From positions 83,055 through 147,054 of the forward strand of contig NC_030991.1 of NCBI RefSeq assembly GCF_000149955.1: DNA of 64,000 nucleotides, given 5' to 3'. Both the position numbers and the translations under genes were made by a program. Below, piece by piece: positions 31,770-42,294 of this stretch; position 1 is the stretch's first letter; every line of letters starts with the position of its first letter. The DNA comes from Fusarium oxysporum f. sp. lycopersici 4287. Lineage: Eukaryota; Ascomycota; Sordariomycetes; Hypocreales; Nectriaceae. The notes beneath the pieces were generated by a model. The model was given only the letters and a program-made list of their open reading frames with translations, ran no database searches and was not told the origin of the DNA.

Positions 31770-31813
31770 GTCCGGTCCGGCAAGCCCGTACCCGGCCGGA
31801 TTCAGGGTCCGAG
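31770..31813 (+). promoter_or_regulatory. GC-rich motif patch upstream of alcohol dehydrogenase
   Basis: Contains GTCCGGTCCGG and CCGGCCGGATTCAGGG followed by TCCGAG. Its reverse complement, CTCGGACCCTGAATCCGG, differs by only two bases from the patch at 20974. It lies about 540 bp upstream of the ATG, with a 310-bp inverted-repeat element in between, so the older distance may have been about 230 bp. Confidence 0.45.
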
Positions 31814-31898
31814 CCTCCGTGTAGTAGTATTCTTGTCCGGCTTGGCGTAGGAACCGGCTTCGGGATGGAGAATGAATTGAGCCGTCGGGGGCACTATT

Positions 31899-32208
31899 GC
31901 TACAGGCATAAGTAATTACTCCCCTCTTTACTAAGAGCAGGTCTTTGATACGTAGCTACATAGTCAATTGAGTGCGAATAGCACATTGTGAAATAAGTAC
32001 CTATACTCTGATTTGCTCGCTTAAGCTTGATCTTCATGGAAATGCTGCACTCTGGTTGGTCGAGTTGTTTTATAGAAGAATTAAGGAAGATGTTCAGATA
32101 CCGAGGGAGGCTACTGTAGCCCACTAATTTGTAGCGGGCTCACACAGTGAAGCCCCAGAAGAGTTGGTCTAAGTCTATAAGGGGATGGAAATTACTTATG
32201 CCTGTAGC
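31899..32208. repeat. MITE-like element in the alcohol dehydrogenase promoter
   Basis: The perfect 19-bp inverted repeat GCTACAGGCATAAGTAATT (31899-31917) and its complement (32190-32208) bound 310 bp without coding capacity. No clear target duplication was seen. It ends 142 bp before the ADH start. Confidence 0.55.
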
Positions 32209-32350
32209 CATAATATATAAGACTCGGTCATCCCGACTCTATTCTTACATTTTTACAATTTAGAATCCGTACAAGACAACATATCGAATCTCAATTTCTG
32301 CACCAATTGCAACCATCTCTCTCTCTTACATAATCGCTTAATCAGGCATC

Positions 32351-33508
32351 ATGGCGCCTAATGCAAGCAATAGAATTCCACAGACACAGTATGCGGCCGT
32401 TCGAGATGGCTCCGGAGCCGGTGCAAGGGTTTCTGTAAAGAAGATTCCAGTCCCTCAACCTGCATCTCACCAGATTCTTGTCAAAATCAATTGGAGTGGG
32501 CTTTGCGCATCGGATAAATCCTTGCTCCGCGACGAATGGGCCGGTTATAATGGCATGGTACCTCCTATGGCTTCCTCCACACTTGGAATCGCAGGGCATG
32601 AAGGAGCTGGGGTGGTTGTAGCCGTGGGTGACGATGTTTCAGCCTTTTGGAGGGTTGGGGATAGGGCAGGGATTAAGTGGATTGAGTCTACTTGCGGTGT
32701 CTGTGAAATGTGCTCCAACGGCTTGGATGAAGCTCACTGCCCAAACATCGTTCATCATGCCGTCGAGATTGCTGGCACTTTCCAGGAATACTGTGTCACG
32801 GACGGGAGATATGCTACCAAAATTCCAGATGGGGTTACGGATGAGGAGGCTGGTCCCATTATGTGCGGTGGATTCTCAGCATACGCAGCTTGCAAGCGAA
32901 CAGCAGTCAAGCCTGGAGAATGGCTTGTTATCCTCGGGGCCGGCGGAGGTGTAGGCCATTTTGCCGTGCAGTACGCAAAGGCCATGGGGATGAGGGTCAT
33001 TGCTGTTGACAAGGGTAAAGAGAAGGAGGATATGTGTCTAGCTTTAGGTGCGGAAAAGTTCATTGATTTCTCCAATGATGTTGTGGCCGAAGTGATGAGG
33101 ATCACAACCTATGGTGCTCATGGAGTTTTGGTTGCTGCTCCACCGCAGGAGGCATATGATCTTGCGCCATCCACTCTGCGAGTTCGCGGAACAATGGTAG
33201 TAAGTAGGCCCAACCGCCTCCCCCGGATAATGACTGACGCAACACCTTGACAGGCCCTTGCTCTTCCACAGAGCCCTACCGTCGTGGCTGGATCGTCAGC
33301 TGCTTTCGTTAGTGGTAAGAGGTTGAGCATTGTTGGAAGCCTTGTTGGCACCAAGAGAGAAGCAGACGAAGCGCTCGACTTTGCAGCAAGAGGATTGATT
33401 CGCCCCGTTTTAACCAAAGGGACGTTGCATGACGTTGACAAGTTCTGTGACTTGCTCCAAGCTGGAAAGGTCCCTGGAAGGGTTGTGCTCAAAGTTTCTT
33501 TTACCTAG
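32351..33508 (+). CDS. Zinc-dependent alcohol dehydrogenase
   Basis: Two exons, 32351-33199 and 33254-33508 (intron GTAAGT...CAG), give 367 residues, normal for MDR alcohol dehydrogenases. Catalytic zinc ligands are Cys in SGLCASDKS, His-Glu in AGHEGAG, and Cys in IMCGGF. The structural zinc lobe is C-GV-C-EM-C-(7)-C. The Rossmann motif is GAGGGVGHFAVQYAK followed by the acidic Asp in VIAVDKG, which favours NAD over NADP. The family oxidises primary or secondary alcohols or reduces the carbonyls. A motif patch upstream links it to the cluster, where it could adjust the redox state of an intermediate. No lesions seen. Confidence 0.9.
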
Positions 33509-33607
33509 ACTCCAAGTGAACAAAATCCTCACTTATTCCATGTGACATTGAGTTTACTGCAACACAGACATCATTGAAGCGTTATGGACGTATTATACAA
33601 TATATAT

Positions 33608-33970
33608 ACAGTTCCGTACAAAAGTCCCGACACATTCCGGATCTACCCCAACGACCTCGATTCCAGTCACCTACTTCGGACTACGATTAAGATAGTAATT
33701 ATTCTTTGAATTAAGTGAACTATATATCAATTTAAAGTTCAGAATCAAGAGAATATAGTGGTTTATATCAGGGCCTCGTAGAGTATCTTCCAGTAAGCCG
33801 ACATGCCTCAACGGGGTACTTCATCGAATTTATCACGTTTTCAGTGACTTCCTGTCTAATTTCAAGCCAAACTTCCTGCGCAGCTCCAATCAGGATACCC
33901 AAAGCTTCCTTAGAAACTGGATAGGATGCTAATTCAGGATATTTCTCACATGTCCTTTTTCTTTCTATTT

Positions 33971-34006
<36 letters not shown>

Positions 34007-34330
34007 CCAGGACTTATTATAGATTTTCTATAGGGCTAAGATCAGGACTATGCAGCGGCCAGTCAATCGGAATAACTCCTTCTCGTCAAGCCTATTTCTT
34101 CAAAAAAATATTAGCTTTAAACGTTGGTCCGTTATCATACTGGAAAGTTATTCCCTCTTTAACTATTGCTGGAAGCTGTTCCTGTAAATATTGTAAAATA
34201 ATTCGTCCTGTGACGCTGCCACGCCCTGCGTCCGAATCTCCGTTGAGAGGGACAAGATCAGCACTCGATTGGAAGGAAATAGCTGCAAAAATCATCTTAT
34301 GTCTCTGGGGCATCCTGCGAGGCTGCACTT
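33608..34330 (-). pseudogene. Tc1-type transposase fragment
   Basis: Minus-strand reading gives the second half of a Tc1-like DDE domain: DLVPLNGDSDAGRGSVTGR, then FQYDNGPTFKAN (second Asp), then IDWPLHSPDLSPIENL (third acidic residue), and after a poly-T tract at 33971-34006 a C-terminal helix (YPELASYPVSKEALGILIG). The N-terminal half is missing. The end CAGTTCCGTACAAAAGTCC at about 33608, preceded by ATATA, looks like a Tc1 terminal repeat. The 5' side of the element stops where acetolactate synthase sequence begins near 34440. Confidence 0.75.
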
Positions 34331-34448
34331 TATCTTACCTTGGTCTTTCTCCCTGTGTTGCAGTCAGTACAGCGAATGCGATGAGGAGGGCCTCAAGTTA
34401 CAGATCTGTAAATTGACCACTTGATATAATAGCCGTCGGTACGGCCAA

Positions 34449-35707
34449 TTGAGACCTCGTCAGAAAACCATCAATTATGCCAAAACATCTCCTCCACCCC
34501 TCCCAAGTGCTATTTCTCGAGCTGCTCAAGGGTTCCGTAAAAGACATCTGGAAGCATCCATCAAGCGCGTCGCTAAATTGATCAATCTTGCAAAGAAGCC
34601 AGTAATTTCTGCTGGACATGGCATCACTAACTCAGAGAACTGCCCAAGGTTTCTCAAAGCTTTAGCTGACAAGTCTTCGATCCCAGTGACTACTTCTCTT
34701 CTTGGCCTTGGCGCCTTAGATGAGCTGGACGAGAAGTCCCTGCACATGGTCGGCATGCATGGCTCAGCGTATGTCAACATGTCCATGCAGGAAGCGGACC
34801 TCATCATTGCTCTTGGGGGACACTTTGATGACCGTGTGACTGGTAATACAGGTCAATTTGCCCCAGGCGCGAAGCCAGCAGTGCTCGAAGACCGAGGAGG
34901 CATTGTTCATTTCGAAATAATGCCCACGAATATCAGCAGGGTAGTGCGAGCAACCCAGGCTGTTGAAGGCGACGTAGCCACAAATTTGCAACTCCTCATT
35001 CCTTTGGCCGAAGAGAGATCTATGTCCGATCGAAAAGAATGGTTCCATCAGATAAACGAGTGGAAGAGGAAATGGCCGCTTAACGACTACGAACGGGCTG
35101 GAGAATCTGGTCGCATGAAGTCACAGGAAATGGTTGAGCAACTCAGCAACCTGATACAAGGTAGAAAGGCGAATACGCTCATCACCAATGGTGTTGGGCA
35201 ACATCAGGTATGGACTGCTTAACACTTCCGTTGGCGGTACCAGCGTACCATGATTACCTCCGGGGATGGGTACGATGGGTTACGGTCTGCCTGCTGCCAT
35301 TGGCCCGAAGCTGGCCAGGCCAGATGCCCTCGTCATTAATATAGATGGTGACGCTTCTTTTCCTATGACCTTGACTGAACTCAGCACGGCTGCATAGTAT
35401 AATATCGGAGTAAAGGTCATTTTGTTGAACAATGAAGAGCTAGGCATGGTCGGATAATGGCAGAACTTGTTCTACGAGGATCGGTACAGCTACACTCATC
35501 ATAAAAACCCCGATTTCATAAAGTTTGCGGACTCGATGGGCGTACCATATCGGCGTGTTTCAAAGCCTGAGGAGGTCACAGATAACTTGAAGTGACTCAT
35601 TGATACTGATGGTCCAGCTCTTCTGGAGGCCATAACAGAAAAGAAAGTGCTTGTCTTACCCATGGTGCCGCCAGGGGGTGCCTTACATGAGTTCATTACT
35701 TGGGATC
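34449..35707 (+). pseudogene. Acetolactate synthase (AHAS, large subunit) pseudogene, N-terminus missing
   Basis: Matches the central and C-terminal (TPP-binding) domains of the catalytic subunit that starts branched-chain amino-acid synthesis. Landmarks: [65 protein letters not shown], the TPP motif [10 protein letters not shown], and LPMVPPGGALHEFI. The first 250 or so residues (PYR domain and organelle targeting) are absent. Lesions: Gln to TAA near 35221, a frame shift near 35268, Gln to TAG near 35397, Gln to TAA near 35455, and Trp to TGA near 35596. These again look RIP-like. A housekeeping AHAS must exist elsewhere, so this was an extra copy, now flanked by Tc1 and hAT sequences. Confidence 0.9.
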
Positions 35708-35710
35708 CAG

Positions 35711-38383
35711 GCATACTTGTGCATTGTGGAGTAGAGGGAGCTCTACCCACTTCTCCACCCTACCCCGGTAGAGTGGGTAGAGTAGTGGGTAGATTGGTGG
35801 ATAGACTATAAGGTAGGTAGGGAAGGCTGATGCCGTATATATGCTCAATTCTTCGTAATAAGCCACTTTGTATTATACATCCCAACCCTCCTCATCAAAA
35901 TCAATATTCATATCATCATCTATCTCTACAGCCTCTACCATCATCGCTGGCTGCCCCTTCGAAGAGATGAGCTTCCTTGCAAACCAATTGCCCATGCGCT
36001 CTAACCTCTGGAGGTTCTCTGGCGATAACCTAAGCCTATCCCAGCTCTGCATACGGCGTTCTCTAGAGAATTGTCGTTCTGGTTCAGCAGAGGAGGGTGC
36101 GATTGAGAGGATATTGATGGCCATACGGTGGAGACGAGGATAGCGCCGGCGTTGCTCTGGAACTAACCACTACTGAAGAGGAGTTATCTTCAGAGCATCA
36201 ATATCGATAGTTTTATCTTCAATAAACGCCATAATCGTATCCTTATACTCTTACGAAGTAGGTTGTACTCTTAGACGACGTTCCAGTTGGTCTAATTCAT
36301 TCTCTACTCTCTTCCTCAAGGATGGATGATGCGTATCGATAGCAGCAATAGCAGCAGGGGCAGGGAGTTATTCATGAACGAGATGCGCGTATTCCTTCTG
36401 CCAGATCGAATAAGCAGCATCGATAGTCTTCTGATGTCACTCTTCCAGCCAGTTTTGAAGAATGTAATTCTTAGGCTTCGAGGGATCGAGAAGCATCGTG
36501 GCGGCGTATTCTGACGTTGACTTAACGAGGGCAACCAGCCCATCTTAATAGAATGAACCATGCGGAGATCCTTCTCTGGGCCTGATTTATATAGCACCTA
36601 TAAAACATCAGCTTGAAGCATTGTCTTAATGAGGTAAGGTAAAGCTTCTGGTCGTCAAAATAGGTGAGGATAGCATCCATCAGGGTAAGGAACTAGGATA
36701 ATGAAGCCTCACTGCCTTCAACCCAGAGAGTACCACTAGCAAATACAGAGAGCTGTTTCGAAGCCATACAGCTAGGTTATGAAGCTTCTGGAGCGCAGTA
36801 GTAGCACCCCAGCCTTTAAAACTTTTATGTTTCGCTTTAACTATACTCCCTCTTCTCTGGGCTTGTCCATGAGCTCTTATTGAGGCCGGGTTATCTTCAA
36901 CGACCGGTACATCAAGATAGGCGGAGAACAGCTCGTAAGGGTCGGTATCTTCCGTCTCTTCAATGGCCGCGACGGCAGCTTCGAGAGCTTCTTTTGAGGT
37001 GGAAAGGAGAAAGGCTTGAAGTACAAGGTTAAGAATATAATCAAGGCAGCATATACGGTGTGTAATTAAATCATAATCAATCTGTTCATTATAAGTGAAT
37101 ACTTATCTAAAAGCTAGTGTATATAAACCAAAAATTCAAGTTTTAGAGACTGGGAGAGCCCTATAAGTAAAGTATTATTTGAAGTGGCGTTATCTCTAGT
37201 GTGATAACCGAGTTTCGTTGTTATCCCCAAGGGTTTAAGGGTGCGGAGTATGGTAGCCGCTTGGACTTCTCCAGAGTGGCTAAAGAGCACCTGTGGGAGT
37301 CCTAGCATCCCATGTTTGAACTGGTAATCCTGGGAGATCCACCTAACACAGATGTAGAGGTATGCCTTTCGAGCTGGAGATGTCTACGTATCTGTGGATA
37401 TATGGATATCCCCAATAGCTTCCTGGATGTTGTTCTGGAGTATTTGACGATATATCTTGTAATTGAGAACCAGCGCACGGAGAAATGTTCTTCTGTTAAA
37501 CTGTGCAAGATCCGAGATCTCTGAGTTGGCAGAGAGGAGGAGATTATGGGGTTCTGGCCACTCAATGGCATTGAGAGGAAGCCTCCTTCTAGCACAGAGT
37601 GCTAGCAATGCCTGGAGATGCCGTGGCCGGCCATAAGCCTCTGGGAGGACCAATTCTCTCGAAGCCTCGTCCTTTTGAAGCAAAAGCAAATTCATGAACT
37701 GCTGGCCAGGCACAAATTTGGGCTTGGAAGAGGTTTGTCGGTCTTCCATATCCAGCCACCTCTTCCACAGAGGCGGGTGATTGAGACGAAGATGATCTCG
37801 GGCTCCTGATGTGTATATTGTACTCCAACTCTTCTTCTTATTATCCCAATAGGCGATACAGTAATGTAGGCGTCGTAGGGACGGTGGGAGATAATGAATC
37901 TTGTGAGAAAGACATGGTTAGAGGTACATATGATAAAGATAGGACTACAACACAATATTTTGGTGTGGATGCCGGTAGTAACAGGTAGGGAAGGGGATGA
38001 GAAGTGAGTTAATTCCTTGCAAAGGTTTCTAGGTAGATATATATGAAAAGGAGTAAACTACCTATTCAATGTAGTGCCAAGTAGGCTACAAGCAGGCAGT
38101 AGTAGGCCGTAGCAGGCAACATTTTTGGTAGCATGAACTCACGCGAGAGGTCACCACAATATATATTGAGCAGAATGAATAAAATCAGACGACTTGTCAA
38201 GGAGTTGAGCATCTACAATCTTAATCTTATCAGATGATAAGATCTAATTGACCAATCAGGAGTGGGTAGAGTGGGTAGCTCTACCCACTTCTGCTCTACT
38301 CTACCAAGCTAGAGTAGAGGAGATACCTCCTTTACCTTACCCGGCAGAATGGGTAGAGGTCCCTCTACAATGCTCAAGTATGC
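35711..38383 (-). mobile_element. hAT-type transposon
   Basis: Inverted arms bound the element. The left arm at 35711-35740 reads GCATACTTGTGCATTG then TAGAGGGA; the right arm at 38360-38383 reads TCCCTCTA then CAATGCTCAAGTATGC. Just inside, repeated words of the type GTGGGTAGAG/CTCTACCCAC occur at both ends (35737-35800 and 38263-38360). The exact ends and an 8-bp duplication could not be fixed, because the outer 16 bp may be arms or flank. The minus strand encodes a decayed hAT transposase. Confidence 0.7.
35873..37749 (-). pseudogene. hAT transposase relic
   Basis: Several minus-strand frames make up a hAT transposase. The N-terminal part at 37384-37749 includes ARRRLPLNAIEWPEPHNLL and IGDIHISTDT. 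A middle segment around 37114-37310 includes LGLPQVLFSHSGE. The dimerisation region at 35873-36124 has the hAT hallmark SSAEPERQFSRERRMQSWDR and ends DEEGWDV. Multiple stops and shifts lie between. It is related to, but distinct from, the hAT relic at 1721-3991. Confidence 0.8.
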
Positions 38384-38701
38384 ATCCAAGACGATTCCAC
38401 ACATGGCGAAGCAGATAGTGATAGCTAGCCATCAACAATCTGCGGGACCAAAACATTTTCCGATGCTAGCTGGCTGCTTGTATCATGCGGTGACAGAGTG
38501 TGCGTGGTTCGTAAAGGAAAATGAGAATGCGGAGATGGTAGTTGGACTAGACGCTATTAAGCACGCACTTCGAGTGCTAAAGTCCGAGTGGAGTGTTTGC
38601 GGTAAGTGATAATTATTTCCGTATTTCTTATGATCGGTGCCTAAGTTCATGCAGATGAGTATCTCAGTTACTTGGAGATTAATAATGGCCTTGAAGATTG
38701 A
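38371..38701 (+). pseudogene. C-terminal fragment of a probable fungal transcription factor
   Basis: An open stretch starting at the hAT right end encodes about 78 residues, then an intron (donor GTAAGT at 38602, acceptor GCAG at 38651-38654), then 16 residues to a TGA at 38699. The pattern of AIKHALRVLKSEWSVC followed by DEYLSYLE resembles the last helices of Zn2Cys6 regulators with a fungal-specific transcription factor domain. The upstream part of the gene is absent. Spliced phase is consistent, so the piece was a real exon pair. The family assignment is tentative. Confidence 0.45.
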
Positions 38702-39519
38702 CACCATTCAAAGACAAATAGATATACAAATTCGGCCGATAACAGATAGTTATAACGTTGCCAGTGAGCTCGGCATACCGTCAGCAACCAATTCACATTC
38801 CCTCTCTGCCCGCTTCAGGACTCACATTCCCGCGTTCGAGCCGCCTTCCAGTTGCTACATGATACAAAACCTGAAATTTCACAGGACTCAAGTCTTGCTA
38901 GTATTGCCTGCATGCGGATATATAAAGCGTCGAGTCTCCTCTCGATGTTTCATTTTCTTTTCAACACGTATCTCTCAGTCTAAGTCTTCTATTTTATTGG
39001 CTATAACTTTTATTACTCTTCATCTCTCATTCAATATACCTCAACTCATTTGGCTCATTACTGCTGCTTCTCTGGCTTTGGACTGTATTTCATGCGTCAG
39101 ATCCTCTCCCGAGGTGATAATGTCATTGCAGCAGCTCGAGATCAGGGTGGGGAATCTATCTACCAATATAGACGAAATATAGATGTAGATAGATGTAGAT
39201 CTACGTCTATCTATCTACCAAGGGGCCATGTGGGTCATCTATCTATCTATCTTACTGTCGGATATGTAGGCGAAATGTAGATAGACGCTAAGATGAAGAC
39301 GGAAAGTAGAGGGACTTTTTTTGGTGCGCAATTCCCTTCCAAAGCAAGGTACCGGTACCCTCACTTTACTACTTACCAACACCCCCTGTCAGATCACTTC
39401 CCTTCCACCTTTTCCTCAAGCTCATCGCAAATTTTGGTCAATCTCTTGATACAGCTCCCCTTTTCAAATGTCAAGTGGCATACATTACAGTCGACTCACA
39501 GTATAGAGCATCTGCCATA
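38702..39519. other. Intergenic with ATAG/CTAT simple repeat
   Basis: No gene recognised. Around 39175-39275 there is an ATAGATGTAGATAG-type tract that turns into CTATCTATCTAT, forming a near-perfect inverted structure around GTAGATCTAC. Confidence 0.5.
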
Positions 39520-40146
39520 ATGCCAACTCCAAGCGACTTGTTCAGTCAATCGGTAACTGATGCAAATAATTGCTCAGAGTTATCCAGTCAGCCAGATCTA
39601 CCAAAACTAGATTCATCGTCGTCCCTCAGCACCTCAATTGCCGTCAAAGACTGGAGTACAGTTTCTCAAACCGTCCGTGGCCATTGGAATCTCTCAACTC
39701 GAACTGGACAAGCCACTGGATGGTTTTGGGCTCATGGTTACAATGGTCAAGCCAAAACCGCCACCACCGAACGGGGCCCATCCAGTTGGCTTTGCTGCCA
39801 TTGCACCCAACAGAAAGTCCACAAACCAAAAGCCTATGTCGCGTCGAATACCCGGAACATTGAAAATCGCCTCAGCAAAGCACACAGTGTCTTCCATCCA
39901 GATCCATCAAACGCAAATCGCTATGTATTGGAGAGACCTTTAAATCAATGCAACCTCCATGAGTTTACCTCCAGGAAGCGGAAGAGGGATGACCTTCACG
40001 ACGAGCTGGTTGCTCGATTTGACAAGCAACATTCCAGCGCCTGCTTGTTCGGTGGATTACGGACGCAAACCTGTCCTTTCGCCTCTCAGAGCACGTGGGG
40101 CTCCATGAACTCTTTGACTACCATGCAGTACCCACCTGCCGTGCGT
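39520..40146 (+). pseudogene. BED-zinc-finger N-terminal fragment of a hAT transposase
   Basis: Open frame of about 200 residues with a BED-like zinc finger (WLCCHCTQQKVHKPKAY, then NRLSKAHSVFHPD) and a basic segment (RKRKRDDLHDELVARFDKQ), as at the N-terminus of fungal hAT transposases. It is cut off where a pogo element begins at 40148; no catalytic part follows on the other side of that element. Confidence 0.65.
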
Positions 40147-40147
40147 A

Positions 40148-42292
40148 CCCACCAACCGTACAGCGAAAAAAAAAAATCTCCCCATACAAAATGCTTATTT
40201 TCACTTACACGGTGCTTACCCAAAACTGGACTTGTTGACCTGAAATTATGTCTGTTAGATTAAGAATTGCATCAGGTTTGCTATTATTAAACTGATTCTT
40301 TGATCGCATATGCGGTATAGTCGCATGGCACTAATGTAAAATGTCTCAAAATACCTCCCTTATCACCCAGCCTCCCTGAAGCTTCATTAAAATTTTTCCT
40401 ACACCTGCCAGCCTTTATCGCTTCGAAAATGCCTCGAGTGTCGTATACAGGGAGCAACGTTATAGATGCTATTCTAGACGTCACAGATAATGGTCTCTCG
40501 CAGAGCAAGGCCGCCCAGAAAAATGGCGTGCCTCCAACCACCCTCTCTGACCGATTAAGAGGCGTACCGTCAAGGTCAGAGGCCACACAGCCTGCCCAGC
40601 TGTTATCCGAACCTGAGGAGTCTAGATTAGTCGCATGGATACTTCGGCAAGAGGCCTTAGGCTATGCTCCCTCTCACAGTCAAGTTCGCGCCACCGTCAA
40701 TGCCCTCCTACGACAACAAGGAAGGGGAAAGCCTGTCGGTGTACATTGGCTAGCCAGGTTCATGAAACGGCATCCATCCATAAATACAATGATAAGAAAA
40801 CGGCAGGAGGCGTCGAGGTTCAATTCTTTTACCCCGACTGCTGTCAATTGGTACTTTGATATTCGGGAGAGAGAGTATGGCTGGATTAAACCTGAGAATA
40901 CTATTTATGTTGACGAGGGCGGCATAATGGCCAGATTTTGTAAACATTTGTCGTTTTAATCATGAATCCTACTAATACATTTCAATCTAGGCTTGGATTC
41001 ATTGGTTATCGGCGGTAGCGATCCTCAGAGGAAGGCTTTCCTTAAAGGTCCCCAGTCCTGCGCTTGGACTAACTTTCTTGAAGCCGTGACTGCAGATGGC
41101 CGTCTCCTGAAGCCAGGGATTATCTTCAAAGGCAAAGAACTTCAATAACAGTGGTTTATCGATGAGCTCAAGGAGGTGGCCGACTGGTATTATATCACGT
41201 CTGACAACGGCTGGACAGACAACCATATCGCAGTCGAGTGGCTCAGAGAGGTCTATCTTCCCCAAACGCAGCCGGAAGATGAGTCTGATGCGAGGCTTAT
41301 CATATTAGATGGCCATCAAAGCCATGTGTCTGTGCGTATCTGCCTATTCTAAATGTCCTGAATCAATAATATCGCTGACTCCAAATCCAGGATGAGTGGA
41401 TGGCTACGTGCTTCTTAAACAACGTATATTATTACCTAACAGCCCATTGCTCCCATGGCCTACAGCCACTTGACAACGGCGTGTTCAATGCCTCTAAGGC
41501 TACTTACCGCAAAGAACTCCAAAAGTTGGTCAGCCTGACTGATTCTGCTCCAGTAGACAAGGTCAACTTCATCAAGGCTTATGCCAAAGCCCGGGAAGTG
41601 GGTATGACGAAGAAAAACATCCTTTCGGACTGGAGAGTGACTGTAAACTGGCCTATTTCACGACGGAAAGCGCTCATGCATCCTGAGATTCAGCCAGACA
41701 AGAAGAAAATGACGCCTGTATCAGACAGCCACAGGGACGGGCAAGTCGACTCTGATAATACGCCAAAGACCAGCCGTCACATCAGGGATCTGGAGAAGAA
41801 CAAGAGCCCATCAAAAAGAAGACGGTATTCTGTGATATCAAAAGAATTTGAAGCGCAAGAGTCAAAGATCGCGTCCCTAAGCTCAAGAGTAGCCAGTTTA
41901 GAGGAGGAAGTCGGGCAGTTGAGTAGAGGCAAGAAGAGAAAGGCGATACCGAATCCCAATAGGAAGTTCATGACACTAGCCGAGGCTCTAGTGGCTGGTG
42001 ATGTTATGTCAGAGCCACATCAAGCAGCTGAAGAGACAGAGGCTGTTGAGGAAGTGATCAAGGTGGGAGGAGTGGAAGAGAATGAGGGCTCAAATTCGGA
42101 GGCGGAAGAGTTACCTGTGGCACGCACGCGCGCAGAGCGCGCAGTTAAGAGGCCAAAAGAATATTAAAATATATTCAATTCCGAACCGGAAAACAGCAAC
42201 AAACTTGTTATTCCTATTTTTGGTGACTCTTTGTGAGGGGGTTGAAAAATAGCAGTTTGTATGGGGAAACTTTTTTTTTGCGTGCCGGTAGG
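40148..42292 (+). mobile_element. Pogo-type transposon, nearly intact
   Basis: Bounded by TA at 40146-40147 and 42293-42294. The ends are imperfect inverted repeats: left CCCACCAACCGTACAGCG then an A-run and TCTCCCCATACAAA; right, read inward, CCTACCGGCACGC then an A-run and GTTTCCCCATACAAA. It carries one transposase with two introns and a single stop. The element at 27392-29599 is a much older relative by its protein, though its ends differ. Confidence 0.8.
40429..42167 (+). CDS. Pogo-type transposase with one nonsense codon
   Basis: Exons 40429-40939, 40991-41331 and 41391-42167 join in phase to 542 codons (one of them the internal stop) before the terminal stop. N-terminal psq HTH (GLSQSKAAQKNGVPPTTLSD), then a CENP-B-type HTH (HWLARFMKRHPSIN), then the DDE_1 domain with acidic residues in IYVDEGG, LIILDGHQSH and LQPLDNGVF, then a coiled coil (LSSRVASLEEEVGQL) and an acidic tail. 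The only lesion is TAA at 41146-41148 between two Gln codons, so the gene may be a very recent null copy. It transposes DNA into TA sites. Intron 1 restores the frame across CLDSLVIGGSD, supporting the model. Confidence 0.8.
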
Positions 42293-42294
42293 TA

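Noticed and set aside
39175..39275. Possible CRISPR-like or tandem array of ATAGATGTAG units
   Set aside because: It is a simple ATAG/CTAT microsatellite with an inverted centre; no spacers, and the host is a fungus.
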